Below, piece after piece: positions 19,461-28,130 of a DNA stretch of 64,000 bases. Source of the stretch: CAVQBP01 sp964448105 (GTDB lineage Bacteria; Bacteroidota; Ignavibacteria; Ignavibacteriales; Ignavibacteriaceae); contig CAYUVK010000014.1 in NCBI GenBank assembly GCA_964448105.1, positions 1-64,000 of the forward strand, in the 5' to 3' direction. A program made the translations under genes and the position numbers. Positions within the stretch are counted from its first letter, which is position 1. Each line of letters starts with the position of its first letter. The notes beneath the pieces are model-generated. The model was not told the origin of the DNA and made no database searches. It worked only from the letters and a program-made list of their open reading frames with translations.

Positions 19461-19853
19461 AAAATTAAAAATTATAAAAGGAAGAGAAAATGGATAAAGG
19501 TTTGGGGGATAGATTATTTAATTTTGCTTTGACTTCCATAAAATTTTTAGGCACATTACCAAAACTTCCCGAAACAGGGATTATAAGATTTCAACTTGCA
19601 AAATCATCCACCTCTTCTGGAGCTAATTATGAAGAAGCTCAAGCAGCATCTTCGAAAGCTGACTTTTCGAATAAAATGAAAATTGTTTTACGGGAAATGC
19701 GAGAATCAAATTATTGGCTGAGAATCTGCTTATGTTCAAATTTTGGGGAAAACTCACTGAATAAAAGCTTAATTGAAGAATCTTCAGAATTAAAAAATAT
19801 TTTAGGTTCAATTTGCAGTAAATTTAAATAAATATTATAAAATTTTTAATTTT
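19461..19853. repeat. 13-bp perfect inverted repeat bracketing the four-helix-bundle gene
   Basis: AAAATTAAAAATT at 19461-19473 and its exact reverse complement AATTTTTAATTTT at 19841-19853 lie 16 nt before the ATG and 9 nt after the stop of the gene at 19490-19831. In RNA they could pair and loop out the whole gene. The arms are low-complexity AT sequence, so chance is possible. A similar arrangement with a G/C-containing 14-bp arm surrounds the broken family member at 49250-49621. Confidence 0.4.
19490..19831 (+). CDS. Four-helix-bundle (S23/IVS-type) protein
   Basis: The 113-residue product belongs to the family of four-helix-bundle proteins first known from intervening sequences of 23S rRNA. 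The recognisable pattern is RFQLAKSSTSSGANYEEAQ (second helix), then FSNKMKIVLREMRESNYWLRI. The biochemical role of the family is unknown; members are small, basic-to-neutral helical proteins thought to bind nucleic acid. It sits between fcl and gmd, interrupting a functional pair, and the inverted repeat at 19461/19841 brackets it. AGGAAGAG before the ATG is a good ribosome binding site, and the frame is intact. A second, broken member is at 49250-49621. Confidence 0.85.
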   Translation: MDKGLGDRLFNFALTSIKFLGTLPKLPETGIIRFQLAKSSTSSGANYEEAQAASSKADFSNKMKIVLREMRESNYWLRICLCSNFGENSLNKSLIEESSELKNILGSICSKFK

Positions 19854-19874
19854 TAATTTCTAAGTTTTAATTTT

Positions 19875-21002
19875 ATGAAACGAGCACTAATCACCGGGAT
19901 CACCGGGCAGGACGGAAGTTACTTAACTGAAATTTTATTGAACAAAGGATATGAAGTTCACGGTATTATTAGAAGGAGCAGTTCTTTTAATACCGGGAGA
20001 ATCGATCATCTATATTCCGATAAAAATATTCTCAATAAAAAAATGTTTCTCCATTATGGTGATCTAGTTGATACCAGCAATTTAAACCGGCTGCTTGAAA
20101 AGATAGAACCAGATGAAATTTACAACCTGGCTGCACAAAGCCATGTAAAAGTATCCTTTGAAATACCCGATTATACCGCTCAGGTTGATGCTTTGGGGAC
20201 ACTCCGCTTCCTTGATGCTATTAGAGAAGTCGGCTTAAAGCAGGTAAAATTTTACCAGGCTTCTACAAGCGAGCTTTACGGCAAAGTTCAAGAAGTTCCT
20301 CAAACAGAAAAAACCCCTTTCTATCCCCGTTCTCCATACGGAGTAGCCAAACTTTACGGCTTTTGGATAATCGTTAATTACAGGGAAGCTTATAATATTT
20401 TTGCATGTAATGGAATATTATTTAACCATGAATCTCCCAAACGAGGTGAAACTTTTGTGACAAGGAAAATTACACGTGCAGCAAGCAGGATAGCTGCAGG
20501 TTTACAAAATACTTTGCTGCTTGGAAATTTAAGTGCAAAACGGGATTGGGGTTACGCTCCCGAATATTGCGAGGGTATGTGGAAAATACTTCATTATAAA
20601 AATGCCGAAGATTTTGTACTGGCAACCGGGGAAACTCACACTGTAAGGGAATTTACCGACTTAACTTTTAACGAAATTGGAATTGAATTAGAATGGACAG
20701 GAAAAGAAGAAAACGAAAAGGGTATGATTAAAAGCATAAACTGGGATAAAGCAGAATCTCTTATCAAAGATGATATTTCATCCAAACAATTAAAAGTAAA
20801 TCTTTCTAATAAATTACAGAAAAATAAAGAAGTTGTAGCAATCGATCCTAACTACTACCGTCCCACTGAAGTTGAACTTTTAATAGGGGATTCTTCAAAA
20901 GCTAAAAAACTTTTAGGGTGGGAAGCTAAAACTAAGTTTAATGAATTAGTAAGAATGATGATTAAAGCAGATCTGTCGAAAACTTTAATTAGAGGTTTTT
21001 AG
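19875..21002 (+). CDS. gmd: GDP-mannose 4,6-dehydratase
   Basis: Converts GDP-D-mannose to GDP-4-keto-6-deoxy-D-mannose in the cytoplasm, the substrate of Fcl. The NADP-binding motif GITGQDGSYL is at 8-17. HGIIRRSSSFNTGRI, YNLAAQSHVKVSFE, the active-site block ASTSELYGKVQEVPQ, YGVAKLYGFW and NHESPKRGETFVTRKI are all family signatures. At 375 residues it is of normal length. It ends the plus-strand sugar cluster and converges with the CHAT gene. Confidence 0.95.
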   Translation: MKRALITGITGQDGSYLTEILLNKGYEVHGIIRRSSSFNTGRIDHLYSDKNILNKKMFLHYGDLVDTSNLNRLLEKIEPDEIYNLAAQSHVKVSFEIPDYTAQVDALGTLRFLDAIREVGLKQVKFYQASTSELYGKVQEVPQTEKTPFYPRSPYGVAKLYGFWIIVNYREAYNIFACNGILFNHESPKRGETFVTRKITRAASRIAAGLQNTLLLGNLSAKRDWGYAPEYCEGMWKILHYKNAEDFVLATGETHTVREFTDLTFNEIGIELEWTGKEENEKGMIKSINWDKAESLIKDDISSKQLKVNLSNKLQKNKEVVAIDPNYYRPTEVELLIGDSSKAKKLLGWEAKTKFNELVRMMIKADLSKTLIRGF

Positions 21003-21046
21003 ATTTTATCTACAAGGTATCAGCAATTTATATGCAACAGATCATT

Positions 21047-24000
21047 TTATTTAAATTGTCTTTTGCGTTTCATTAAATACATTATCGTTATTATTATTAA
21101 TACTATTAAAAGTATTTCAATTATGAATGGTGTAGGGTCGAAGCTAGTTTGAATATTCAACTTTGAAACATTACCTGATAATACAAATGCTGCCCAATAA
21201 TAAGGGTTCGGCGAATATTTTCTTATAAATTCTATTTTAGCCTGCCGCAATGCCTCTGATTTATCAAAACCTTCACTTAGATTTTTATAAAAAAGTGTCA
21301 TAAACTTTGCGGTATATTTATCGTTAACAGACCATAGAGAAACCACAACACTTTTTGCACCTGCTTCAAAAAAAGCTTTTGTCATTCCCAAAATCCCTTC
21401 CGATTCGTCAATTACTCCCAGACCCGAATTACAAGAACTTAAAACAACAAGGTCGCTTTTTAATTTAAGCTGAACAATTTCACTGGCCTCCAAAAATCCG
21501 TCATTATCAGGATCATAATAATTTGAAAAGAAAATTACCGGCTGTTTATTTAATAGGAACGAATGAGTTGAAAGATGGATAATTCCGTTTTGACTTGCGA
21601 TATTTTTGAAGTTAGTCTCAGTAGCATTTTTTTCAGTAAGTATTTTATTTGCATTTACTATACTTCCTATTTCACGAACTTCTTCGCCCGAATATTTCAA
21701 AGGAAGAAGTGGAATTTCTCTTGGTAAACTTCCTTGCTCATCCAGCAGCCCCCGCCTTTCGGAAAATCCTTTAATTTTATTATTTATTAATGGATCTCCA
21801 ACCAGTAAAACCTTTTCATTTTGAGAAAGGATATTTTGATGCTGTTGAATAAAAATTGCTGCAGAAGGTGAATAAGAAATATCATAATTCAACACAAGAA
21901 AATCTTTATCTTTATAGTTATACGCACTTTCATCTTCATCGTATTTTGAAATCAAGAATTCAAACGGGAGTGTTAACAATTCGGGAGAAGCAGAAACAAT
22001 TATTTTTTCCCCGGGATTAATTTTATCGAATGCAGGTTTTAGTAATTTTTCAAAAAGTTCATAGGCAGCCTTTGCATTAAATGCAAAAAGATCCTGGTTA
22101 TAAAAATCAGCCCGTGATGAAGAAGAATATTTAAAGTAAGGAGAAATATCTCTTACCATTTTTTGAAGAACCTTGCCGGCTATATCAATTTTGAAATGAT
22201 AAAATTTATTTTCGCATATTAAAAACAAATAGGTTTCTTTATGGGTCGTATAGATTGATAAAAAGTTTTCATTCTCATTTAAATTCTTTTGAATGTCAGA
22301 TAGGGATAAATTTTGCCCGGTATTTAAATATTTATTTATTGCAGGGTTCTTTGTTACTAATTGTTTCTTTAATAATGCGAATTCGGCTTTTGCTTTATTT
22401 GTTTCTGTTTCACTGTAAATATTTGAATGCAAAACCCATTGGTAATCATATACTTTCTTGAGCAGGGAATCATTTTTAACAAGGCTTTCTAGCTTTAAAT
22501 TATTCAGGTTGTGCATCGTATTTCTTGAACGGGATCTATCAATTAACTCGAATGCTTTAACATATTTGCCCTGGCTTAAATAAAATTCTGCAAAAGAATT
22601 ATAAATTTCATCTTTGCTTGCATAGTAAGAAATCTGCACCTGTTCATCTTCAAATAAAGGGCGTGAAACATCTTCTATTAACCGGACTGCAGATTTGTAA
22701 TATGATTCTGCGCCTTCATTTAAATTGTTTTCCTCAAAAAGTTTTGCCATAAGATAATCTGCTTCTATCTCTGTATCGAATTCATTCAGTTTAGCTCCCA
22801 GTTCGGCGGCTTTCATAAAAGCCTGCCGTGCACCATTAATTTCTTTTTTTGCTTTTAAAATTTTCCCTTCAATTAGATATGATTGAGCCGCTAGGTATTC
22901 CGATCTATTCTTTTCCAGGACTTTCCTAGCCATACCCAGAGTTTGTCCTGCATTTTTGAGATCATCTTCTTTTATATACAAAGAGGCAAGATCAATACAT
23001 GAAGATACTTCGGAATAAGAATCGTTATTTTTTTTTGATAATTCTATTGCTTTATTAAAATAAATCGAGGCATTTTTAAGGCTATCCATCCCTTTATATA
23101 CAACAGCCATTTGATTAAATATTTGCGCAGAAAAATAAGTATCACTTTGGTTATTTAACCGGGATGATTTTTTTAAATAGTCCAAAGAATTTTGATATCT
23201 ATCCAGACCAAAATTTAAAACACCTAAACTGTAATTAATTTGTGCATCAAGAGAAACTTCTTTTATTTCTTTTGATATATTCTGAGCTTCCCTGTAAAGC
23301 TCAATCGCTTTAGAATAATTTGATAAATTTGTATATATATCTGCCATCCCGATTAAATTCTCAATCATAGCCCGTTTATTTTCACCGGAATAATCTATTC
23401 CTGTTTGGAATTGTTTTAGTGCAGATTCATAATCAAACATCTGTGTATAAATTTTCCCCATATTATATGAAAGAAGAGATAGACGCAGCTGATTGCCGGC
23501 TTCGGAATAAAGCTTGTAGCTTTTCTCATAATTCTGTTTTGCTTTTATTAATTCATTTGTAAATGAATATGAAACTCCAAGCTCTGAATGTGCAAGCGCT
23601 TCTGCATCAATATCACTTATTCTTTCGGCGATTTCAATTGCAGATACATAATCCTTTCTTGATTTATCCAGTTCCCCTTTTACATCTGAAATAATCCCCA
23701 GGTTAACCAAAGCCCTTGCTTTATCTTCCAGATCATTTATCTTTTTAGAAAGATTATATCCCTGGTTATATAAATCAAATGCTTCTTTATTCTTTCCCGA
23801 TAAGAAATAAAGAGAACCTTCCGCAAGTAAAATTTTTGCGGTTTCCCAATCATCGATATAGCTTTTATTTTTTTTAAAACCGGAAAGGATTTCCAGAGAC
23901 TTATTGTAATCACCCAAATTCCTGTAAGTGTAGGATAATTGGTACATTAACGAAAAATTTAACGAATCTTTTTTATAACAGCCCTTTAATAAATCCAACG

Positions 24001-24538
24001 AGTTTTGATATTTCCCCTGAGAATAAAATATTAATGACTTAAGATAATCGATATAAAGAGAATTTATATTTGCCTGAACTTTACTCTCCAAAACCGGGAG
24101 AAGTTCAACTGCCGATGCTGCAAATACAAGTTCATTATAATAAGGGAGGTAACTAATTCCGTCCTTTTTATTCTTGGACCGAAGGACTTTCAACTTTAAT
24201 TGTGAGTAGAGTGAATCATACATCTTTTTAAAATTATTCTGCTTTTTATATACCATGGAAAGAAGAAATGTTCTTTCAAATGAATAAGGAAATAATTTAA
24301 GTTCTTTTATCTCTTTATTGTAATCAATATCTGAATTTATTAGATAGTGATTGTACTGTTTCAAATAATTATTATTCCATCCATCGGTTTTGATACTGTT
24401 TCTTAAAGAATCAATATTCAATAAAGAATATGTTTCAAGCTTTTCTGATTGAGGCTGATTGGCTGTCGGAATATTGTTTGGTATAAAGGCAAACAGGATA
24501 AAAACAATTTGTAATATGGTAAATTTGGGAAAAGTCAT
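21047..24538 (-). CDS. TPR-CHAT protein: membrane-anchored caspase-like protease
   Basis: The 1,163-residue protein has an N-terminal hydrophobic signal (residues 6-22), many tetratricopeptide repeats (about 60-640), and a C-terminal CHAT domain (about 790-1125). The CHAT catalytic pair is present: His in HLSTHSF (about 991) and Cys in VLSSCNSG (about 1035). Between them the sequence DPDNDGFLEASE matches all key positions of an EF-hand calcium loop. Residues about 1133-1155 form a transmembrane helix followed by KRKRQFK, which predicts an extracytoplasmic TPR-CHAT part with a short cytoplasmic tail. It lies 29 bp downstream of the anti-sigma gene in the same operon. CHAT proteins known elsewhere (separase relatives, gasdermin- and Csx29-linked proteases) cleave protein targets. 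The target here is unknown; the anti-sigma factor is a candidate. Confidence 0.85.
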   Translation of the reverse strand: MTFPKFTILQIVFILFAFIPNNIPTANQPQSEKLETYSLLNIDSLRNSIKTDGWNNNYLKQYNHYLINSDIDYNKEIKELKLFPYSFERTFLLSMVYKKQNNFKKMYDSLYSQLKLKVLRSKNKKDGISYLPYYNELVFAASAVELLPVLESKVQANINSLYIDYLKSLIFYSQGKYQNSLDLLKGCYKKDSLNFSLMYQLSYTYRNLGDYNKSLEILSGFKKNKSYIDDWETAKILLAEGSLYFLSGKNKEAFDLYNQGYNLSKKINDLEDKARALVNLGIISDVKGELDKSRKDYVSAIEIAERISDIDAEALAHSELGVSYSFTNELIKAKQNYEKSYKLYSEAGNQLRLSLLSYNMGKIYTQMFDYESALKQFQTGIDYSGENKRAMIENLIGMADIYTNLSNYSKAIELYREAQNISKEIKEVSLDAQINYSLGVLNFGLDRYQNSLDYLKKSSRLNNQSDTYFSAQIFNQMAVVYKGMDSLKNASIYFNKAIELSKKNNDSYSEVSSCIDLASLYIKEDDLKNAGQTLGMARKVLEKNRSEYLAAQSYLIEGKILKAKKEINGARQAFMKAAELGAKLNEFDTEIEADYLMAKLFEENNLNEGAESYYKSAVRLIEDVSRPLFEDEQVQISYYASKDEIYNSFAEFYLSQGKYVKAFELIDRSRSRNTMHNLNNLKLESLVKNDSLLKKVYDYQWVLHSNIYSETETNKAKAEFALLKKQLVTKNPAINKYLNTGQNLSLSDIQKNLNENENFLSIYTTHKETYLFLICENKFYHFKIDIAGKVLQKMVRDISPYFKYSSSSRADFYNQDLFAFNAKAAYELFEKLLKPAFDKINPGEKIIVSASPELLTLPFEFLISKYDEDESAYNYKDKDFLVLNYDISYSPSAAIFIQQHQNILSQNEKVLLVGDPLINNKIKGFSERRGLLDEQGSLPREIPLLPLKYSGEEVREIGSIVNANKILTEKNATETNFKNIASQNGIIHLSTHSFLLNKQPVIFFSNYYDPDNDGFLEASEIVQLKLKSDLVVLSSCNSGLGVIDESEGILGMTKAFFEAGAKSVVVSLWSVNDKYTAKFMTLFYKNLSEGFDKSEALRQAKIEFIRKYSPNPYYWAAFVLSGNVSKLNIQTSFDPTPFIIEILLIVLIIITIMYLMKRKRQFK

Positions 24539-24552
24539 TTATTAAAATCCTG

Positions 24553-24567
24553 CTTGCCCTTGGCAAG
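24553..24567 (-). promoter_or_regulatory. Intercistronic hairpin between anti-sigma and CHAT genes
   Basis: A GC-rich perfect 6-bp stem (CTTGCC/GGCAAG, 3-nt loop) begins right after the anti-sigma stop codon and ends just before the AGGA ribosome binding site of the CHAT gene. It is not followed by a T-run, so it is unlikely to be a plain terminator. It may protect or separate the two parts of the message. Confidence 0.4.
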
Positions 24568-25530
24568 TTATCGTAATGCATTCAAAATATTTTCTGCTTC
24601 ATTCATCTTGCTTCCCTTTTCTTTAACAACATTTATCAATTCACTTTTTGCTTCTTTTAAATCACCCTTCATAAGATTTGCTTTGGCCAGATAAAAATAT
24701 GCATCAAGAGTAACATTCCGGTAATTCCCGGAATCATTTTTTTGAATTGCTGTTTGTAAATTCTTTATAGCAAATTCAATATAATTATTATTATAATGCG
24801 GGAACAAACCGGCAACATCCTGTTCTGCATTATTAAGATAAGTTAAACCAAGAATATAGTAAGAGTAAAAAATTGTTTTATCACCAGGATTATTTTTAAT
24901 ATCCAATTTAAGATATTCGATGGCTTCTTTAATGTTTCCCTCATCCAGTGCATTTAAACATTTCAGAAAATCATTTGTTGCTCTTCCCCTTGTTGTATAA
25001 AAATCAGGTTTGCTTTCTATCGAAGCCAGGTCATAATATCTGGGTGAAGTAATTTTCGAAATAGTAAACATTACAACATACATTATTCCCAAGACTATAA
25101 TTGATAAAACTGCATAACGGTATATATTAATTTTTCTTTTAGCTGGTATGTGTACATGTATTTTTTGTTCATCATTTTCCTTGTTCAATTCCGAAGCAAC
25201 AAAATTTTCAATACCGCAGAATTCTTCATTTAAATTTTGAAATTCTTCACTGCATTTTATACAGTTTCTCAAATGGTCTTCAATTTTAGTAATTATCTTA
25301 ATTATATTTTTATCTTCAGGAGCTAAATTATTTTTATATAATATATAATCACCTATCTCATCGGTGGAAAGATGGGAAGAAGAGTTTAGAAGAGTATTTA
25401 CCTTTATATATGTATCGACAAATTTTCCTGCTTCTTTATCTTCAGCAATTAATTGTTCCAATTGTAATTTTTCTTCCTCGCTGAGATTTTCTTTCTGAAG
25501 CAGTTCAGTTATTTTATCCAGGTTATTCAT
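24568..25530 (-). CDS. Zinc-type (ZAS) anti-sigma factor with periplasmic TPR domain
   Basis: Residues 1-130 are cytoplasmic and include HLRNCIKC, the H-x3-C-x2-C zinc motif of anti-sigma factors (His86, Cys90, Cys93). One transmembrane helix lies at about 138-158 (VLSIIVLGIMYVVMF). The C-terminal half (about 185-320) has two to three TPR-like helix pairs (IFYSYYILGLTYLNN and DAYFYLAKANLMKGDLKEA). The gene follows the ECF sigma gene on the same strand and precedes the CHAT gene. The expected role is to hold the sigma factor at the membrane until a signal reaches the outer TPR domain. No site-1 or site-2 protease gene is adjacent. Confidence 0.8.
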   Translation of the reverse strand: MNNLDKITELLQKENLSEEEKLQLEQLIAEDKEAGKFVDTYIKVNTLLNSSSHLSTDEIGDYILYKNNLAPEDKNIIKIITKIEDHLRNCIKCSEEFQNLNEEFCGIENFVASELNKENDEQKIHVHIPAKRKINIYRYAVLSIIVLGIMYVVMFTISKITSPRYYDLASIESKPDFYTTRGRATNDFLKCLNALDEGNIKEAIEYLKLDIKNNPGDKTIFYSYYILGLTYLNNAEQDVAGLFPHYNNNYIEFAIKNLQTAIQKNDSGNYRNVTLDAYFYLAKANLMKGDLKEAKSELINVVKEKGSKMNEAENILNALR

Positions 25531-25642
25531 GATTTTTCGAAATTTTTTTTACAACAATAAAGTTAGCAACATAAAAGTCTAAAAATTAAATAAGATAATC
25601 ATTCATCAATAATAGTAAATATGCATCATGTAAAAGTGACAG

Positions 25643-26200
25643 TTAAAATTTACTTTTTAATTCTTCAATGGTTCTATAAAACATTTTTTTTACCGCATCT
25701 TCGGATTTCCCTATACTTTCAGCAATTTCTGCAAATTTAAGTCCCTCCCAAAATCTCATCTTCAGAATTTTTTGCTTATCACTGCTTAATGTATTTAAAG
25801 CCGAAAGAATTTTTTCAGCATCTAATTTATCATTAAGATTTAACTCTTTATTCTCAATATAAAAAGCTTCATTAAGTTCAAATACTTTACGGGACTTATT
25901 TTTTTTGTACCAGCTGACAAAATTCAGGAATAAAACTCTTCTTAGCCAAAATTCAAGGTTTTCAATATTTTGATATTGTTCGGCAAAAGAGAGATAAACA
26001 TTGTTAGCTAAATCATCTACGTCATCAATATTTCTTATTTTCCCCTGTCTTTGCTTTGAAAGAAAATAAGAATAACATATATTTCTAACATATCCTGATA
26101 ATTCATTAAAAGCAGCAGAGTCCCCCTTTCTTGCAGACGAAAATAATTCTTCTAACTCTTTTTGCGAAAAATTGATATAATTTAGTTTTTGTAAACTCAA
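25643..26200 (-). CDS. ECF-type RNA polymerase sigma factor
   Basis: Sigma-70 family regulator of 185 residues. Region 2 is at about 15-90 (ELFSSARKGDSAAFNEL, DDLANNVYLSFAEQY, then FWLRRVLFLNFVSWYKKNKSRK). Region 4 is at about 128-183 (LSSDKQKILKMRFWEGLKF, then a helix-turn-helix with AEIAESIGKSEDAVKKM). The start is TTG at 26200; no ATG is available upstream before a stop at 26222-26224, so TTG is the best choice, and the ribosome binding site is weak. It is followed 112 bp downstream by its anti-sigma gene. It is divergent from the secreted protein at 26270, which makes that gene a candidate target. Confidence 0.88.
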   Translation of the reverse strand: MSLQKLNYINFSQKELEELFSSARKGDSAAFNELSGYVRNICYSYFLSKQRQGKIRNIDDVDDLANNVYLSFAEQYQNIENLEFWLRRVLFLNFVSWYKKNKSRKVFELNEAFYIENKELNLNDKLDAEKILSALNTLSSDKQKILKMRFWEGLKFAEIAESIGKSEDAVKKMFYRTIEELKSKF

Positions 26201-26269
26201 AATTTGGATGTCACTAATAATTTATTTTTGTTACTATTTATTATACTTATTCCTAAAATTTTTAACAAC
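26201..26269. promoter_or_regulatory. Short divergent promoter region between sigma factor and secreted-protein genes
   Basis: Only 69 bp separate the TTG start of the sigma gene from the chosen ATG of the divergent gene, so both promoters must overlap here or within the 5' ends. It is fully AT-rich, and no consensus element is clear by eye. Confidence 0.3.
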
Positions 26270-27880
26270 ATGTATAGAAAATTCTTTCTAATAATTATTG
26301 CTGCATTATTACCAATACTCAGTTATGCCCAGCCAAAATTAAAGATAGAACCGGATAAAATTGAATTTCAGTCTCCTTTTGACAGGCTTAAAAATATATT
26401 ATTTATTAACGAAGGGACAGATACATTATCGATAGATTCAATTTATTACGGTAATTATAATATCTATTTTAATTTCTACTTTTTAAGATTTGATGTCGAT
26501 TCACGTTTCCCAATTCATATTGCTCCAAATGATACAATAAAAATGGACTGCATATTAACAAATTATTATTATATCCCTTCTCAAGATACTTCCGATAACA
26601 TGCTTGTTTATTCCAACGGAATAAACCCATTAATGAATATTAAAATTACAAGTTACTATAAAGACACAGGTGGCTGGGGTACAATTTTAGGAAGTATAAC
26701 GGGCAATAATCTGCCTTCAGATAATGCACATGTTTATATACTTCATAACGGGACTAGAATAGGCAAATCTATAACTACAGATGCCTCAGGTTTTTTCTCC
26801 GTTAAAGTTCCCAATGGTTTATATACTGTAGCAGCAGAAAAAGATTCATTTTATACTACATTCTTTGGGCAAACATTTTCACCATATTCATCAAAAATAA
26901 TTAATTTGAAAAAAGATGATATTGCAAGTGTAAATATTGATTTGGCTAAAATGACAAGTCCTGGTTTTTCTATTTGCGGACAGATTATGGATTCTCTCTC
27001 CTTAACCCCCCTAAAAAGAGCTATAATAATTGCCAGCAAAGGAAGACATACACCAAGTAAAATTAATGCTTCTCTGAATGATTCATTACCAGTAAATAGT
27101 TATTCTGCAATTATAAATCCCGATGGCGCTTATCATATTAATAATATAACAGAACCGGGATATTATATAATTCAGTCATTCTCAGATTACTATGTACCTT
27201 CGTATTATAAATCTAATGATTATTCATCACCATTTTGGGAAAAAGCAGATTCAGTATACATTGACGGAGATATTTGCAATTTAAATATTCTTATGCCGCG
27301 CGATTCTTCGGTTGGCGATGGGAATATTTCAGGCTCAGTTACAATTAATCAGGGTACAGGTTCTAATTTTAGTGATGTTATTGTTTTTGCTCAATCAGTC
27401 GAGAGTTATCATATTTTTAATCACTCTGTTGTAGAAGATAACGGTAGTTTTACTATAAATGATCTCCCATATGGTCATTATAGAATAATTGCACAGAAGG
27501 TTGATTATACAAATGTTTATAGTAATGAACTAACCATAGATTCATCAAATACTTCTATAGATAATATTGAAATAAACTTTGACATTGCTAGTGTTTCTAA
27601 AAAAACCCCGCTCCCTATTTCACCGGTTTTATATCAGAATTATCCGAATCCTTTTAACCCTTCAACAAGTATCGAATTCTTTATTCCTTCCGGTTACAAC
27701 ACTACATTAAAAATATTTAATATACTTGGTGAAGAAGTTAAAACATTTTATAATGGTTATTTATCTCCGGGAAATCATAAATTTAATTTCGATGCCTCGA
27801 ATTACAGCAGTGGAGTTTATTTTGTAATTCTTAATGCTGGTAATTCGCATCTGGTGAAAAAAATTGTTTTGTTGAAATAA
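26270..27880 (+). CDS. Secreted protein with carboxypeptidase-regulatory-like repeats and T9SS type A sorting domain
   Basis: The ATG at 26270 is chosen because it begins a clean signal peptide (YRKFFLIIIAALLPILSYAQ). The longer frame from a TTG at 26204 would bury it. The start of the mature protein is beta-type sequence (EPDKIEFQSPFDRLKNILFIN, choice-of-anchor-like). Three CarboxypepD_reg-like repeats follow (beginning GTILGSITGNN, FSICGQIMDSL and GNISGSVTIN). The last 80 residues are a type IX sorting domain (NYPNPFNP, KIFNILGEEVK, ending VKKIVLLK). No enzymatic motif is seen. It diverges from the sigma/anti-sigma/CHAT operon and may be a secreted output of it. Confidence 0.8.
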   Translation: MYRKFFLIIIAALLPILSYAQPKLKIEPDKIEFQSPFDRLKNILFINEGTDTLSIDSIYYGNYNIYFNFYFLRFDVDSRFPIHIAPNDTIKMDCILTNYYYIPSQDTSDNMLVYSNGINPLMNIKITSYYKDTGGWGTILGSITGNNLPSDNAHVYILHNGTRIGKSITTDASGFFSVKVPNGLYTVAAEKDSFYTTFFGQTFSPYSSKIINLKKDDIASVNIDLAKMTSPGFSICGQIMDSLSLTPLKRAIIIASKGRHTPSKINASLNDSLPVNSYSAIINPDGAYHINNITEPGYYIIQSFSDYYVPSYYKSNDYSSPFWEKADSVYIDGDICNLNILMPRDSSVGDGNISGSVTINQGTGSNFSDVIVFAQSVESYHIFNHSVVEDNGSFTINDLPYGHYRIIAQKVDYTNVYSNELTIDSSNTSIDNIEINFDIASVSKKTPLPISPVLYQNYPNPFNPSTSIEFFIPSGYNTTLKIFNILGEEVKTFYNGYLSPGNHKFNFDASNYSSGVYFVILNAGNSHLVKKIVLLK

Positions 27881-28130
27881 AATTTAAACCAAGATTTTCT
27901 TATCTATAATTTAAATTACAATCTCACCTAATTTTTCAAGCATAACTATCATGGATATTTATCTTCAAGTTTAGTATTTGAAAATTAATTTCAATATTTT
28001 GTTGCGTTCATAAGTTTATATTTTATGAATTGTCTGTTATTGTAAACACAGATTTATAATCAATATTCTCATATCTTTAAATATAATAAGGGGTTATAGA
28101 ATATTTTGATAACATAAAAAGGAACGGCTT

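Noticed and set aside
26204..26269. Longer N-terminus of the secreted protein from a TTG codon
   Set aside because: It would put 22 hydrophobic residues before a normal signal peptide that begins at the ATG 26270.
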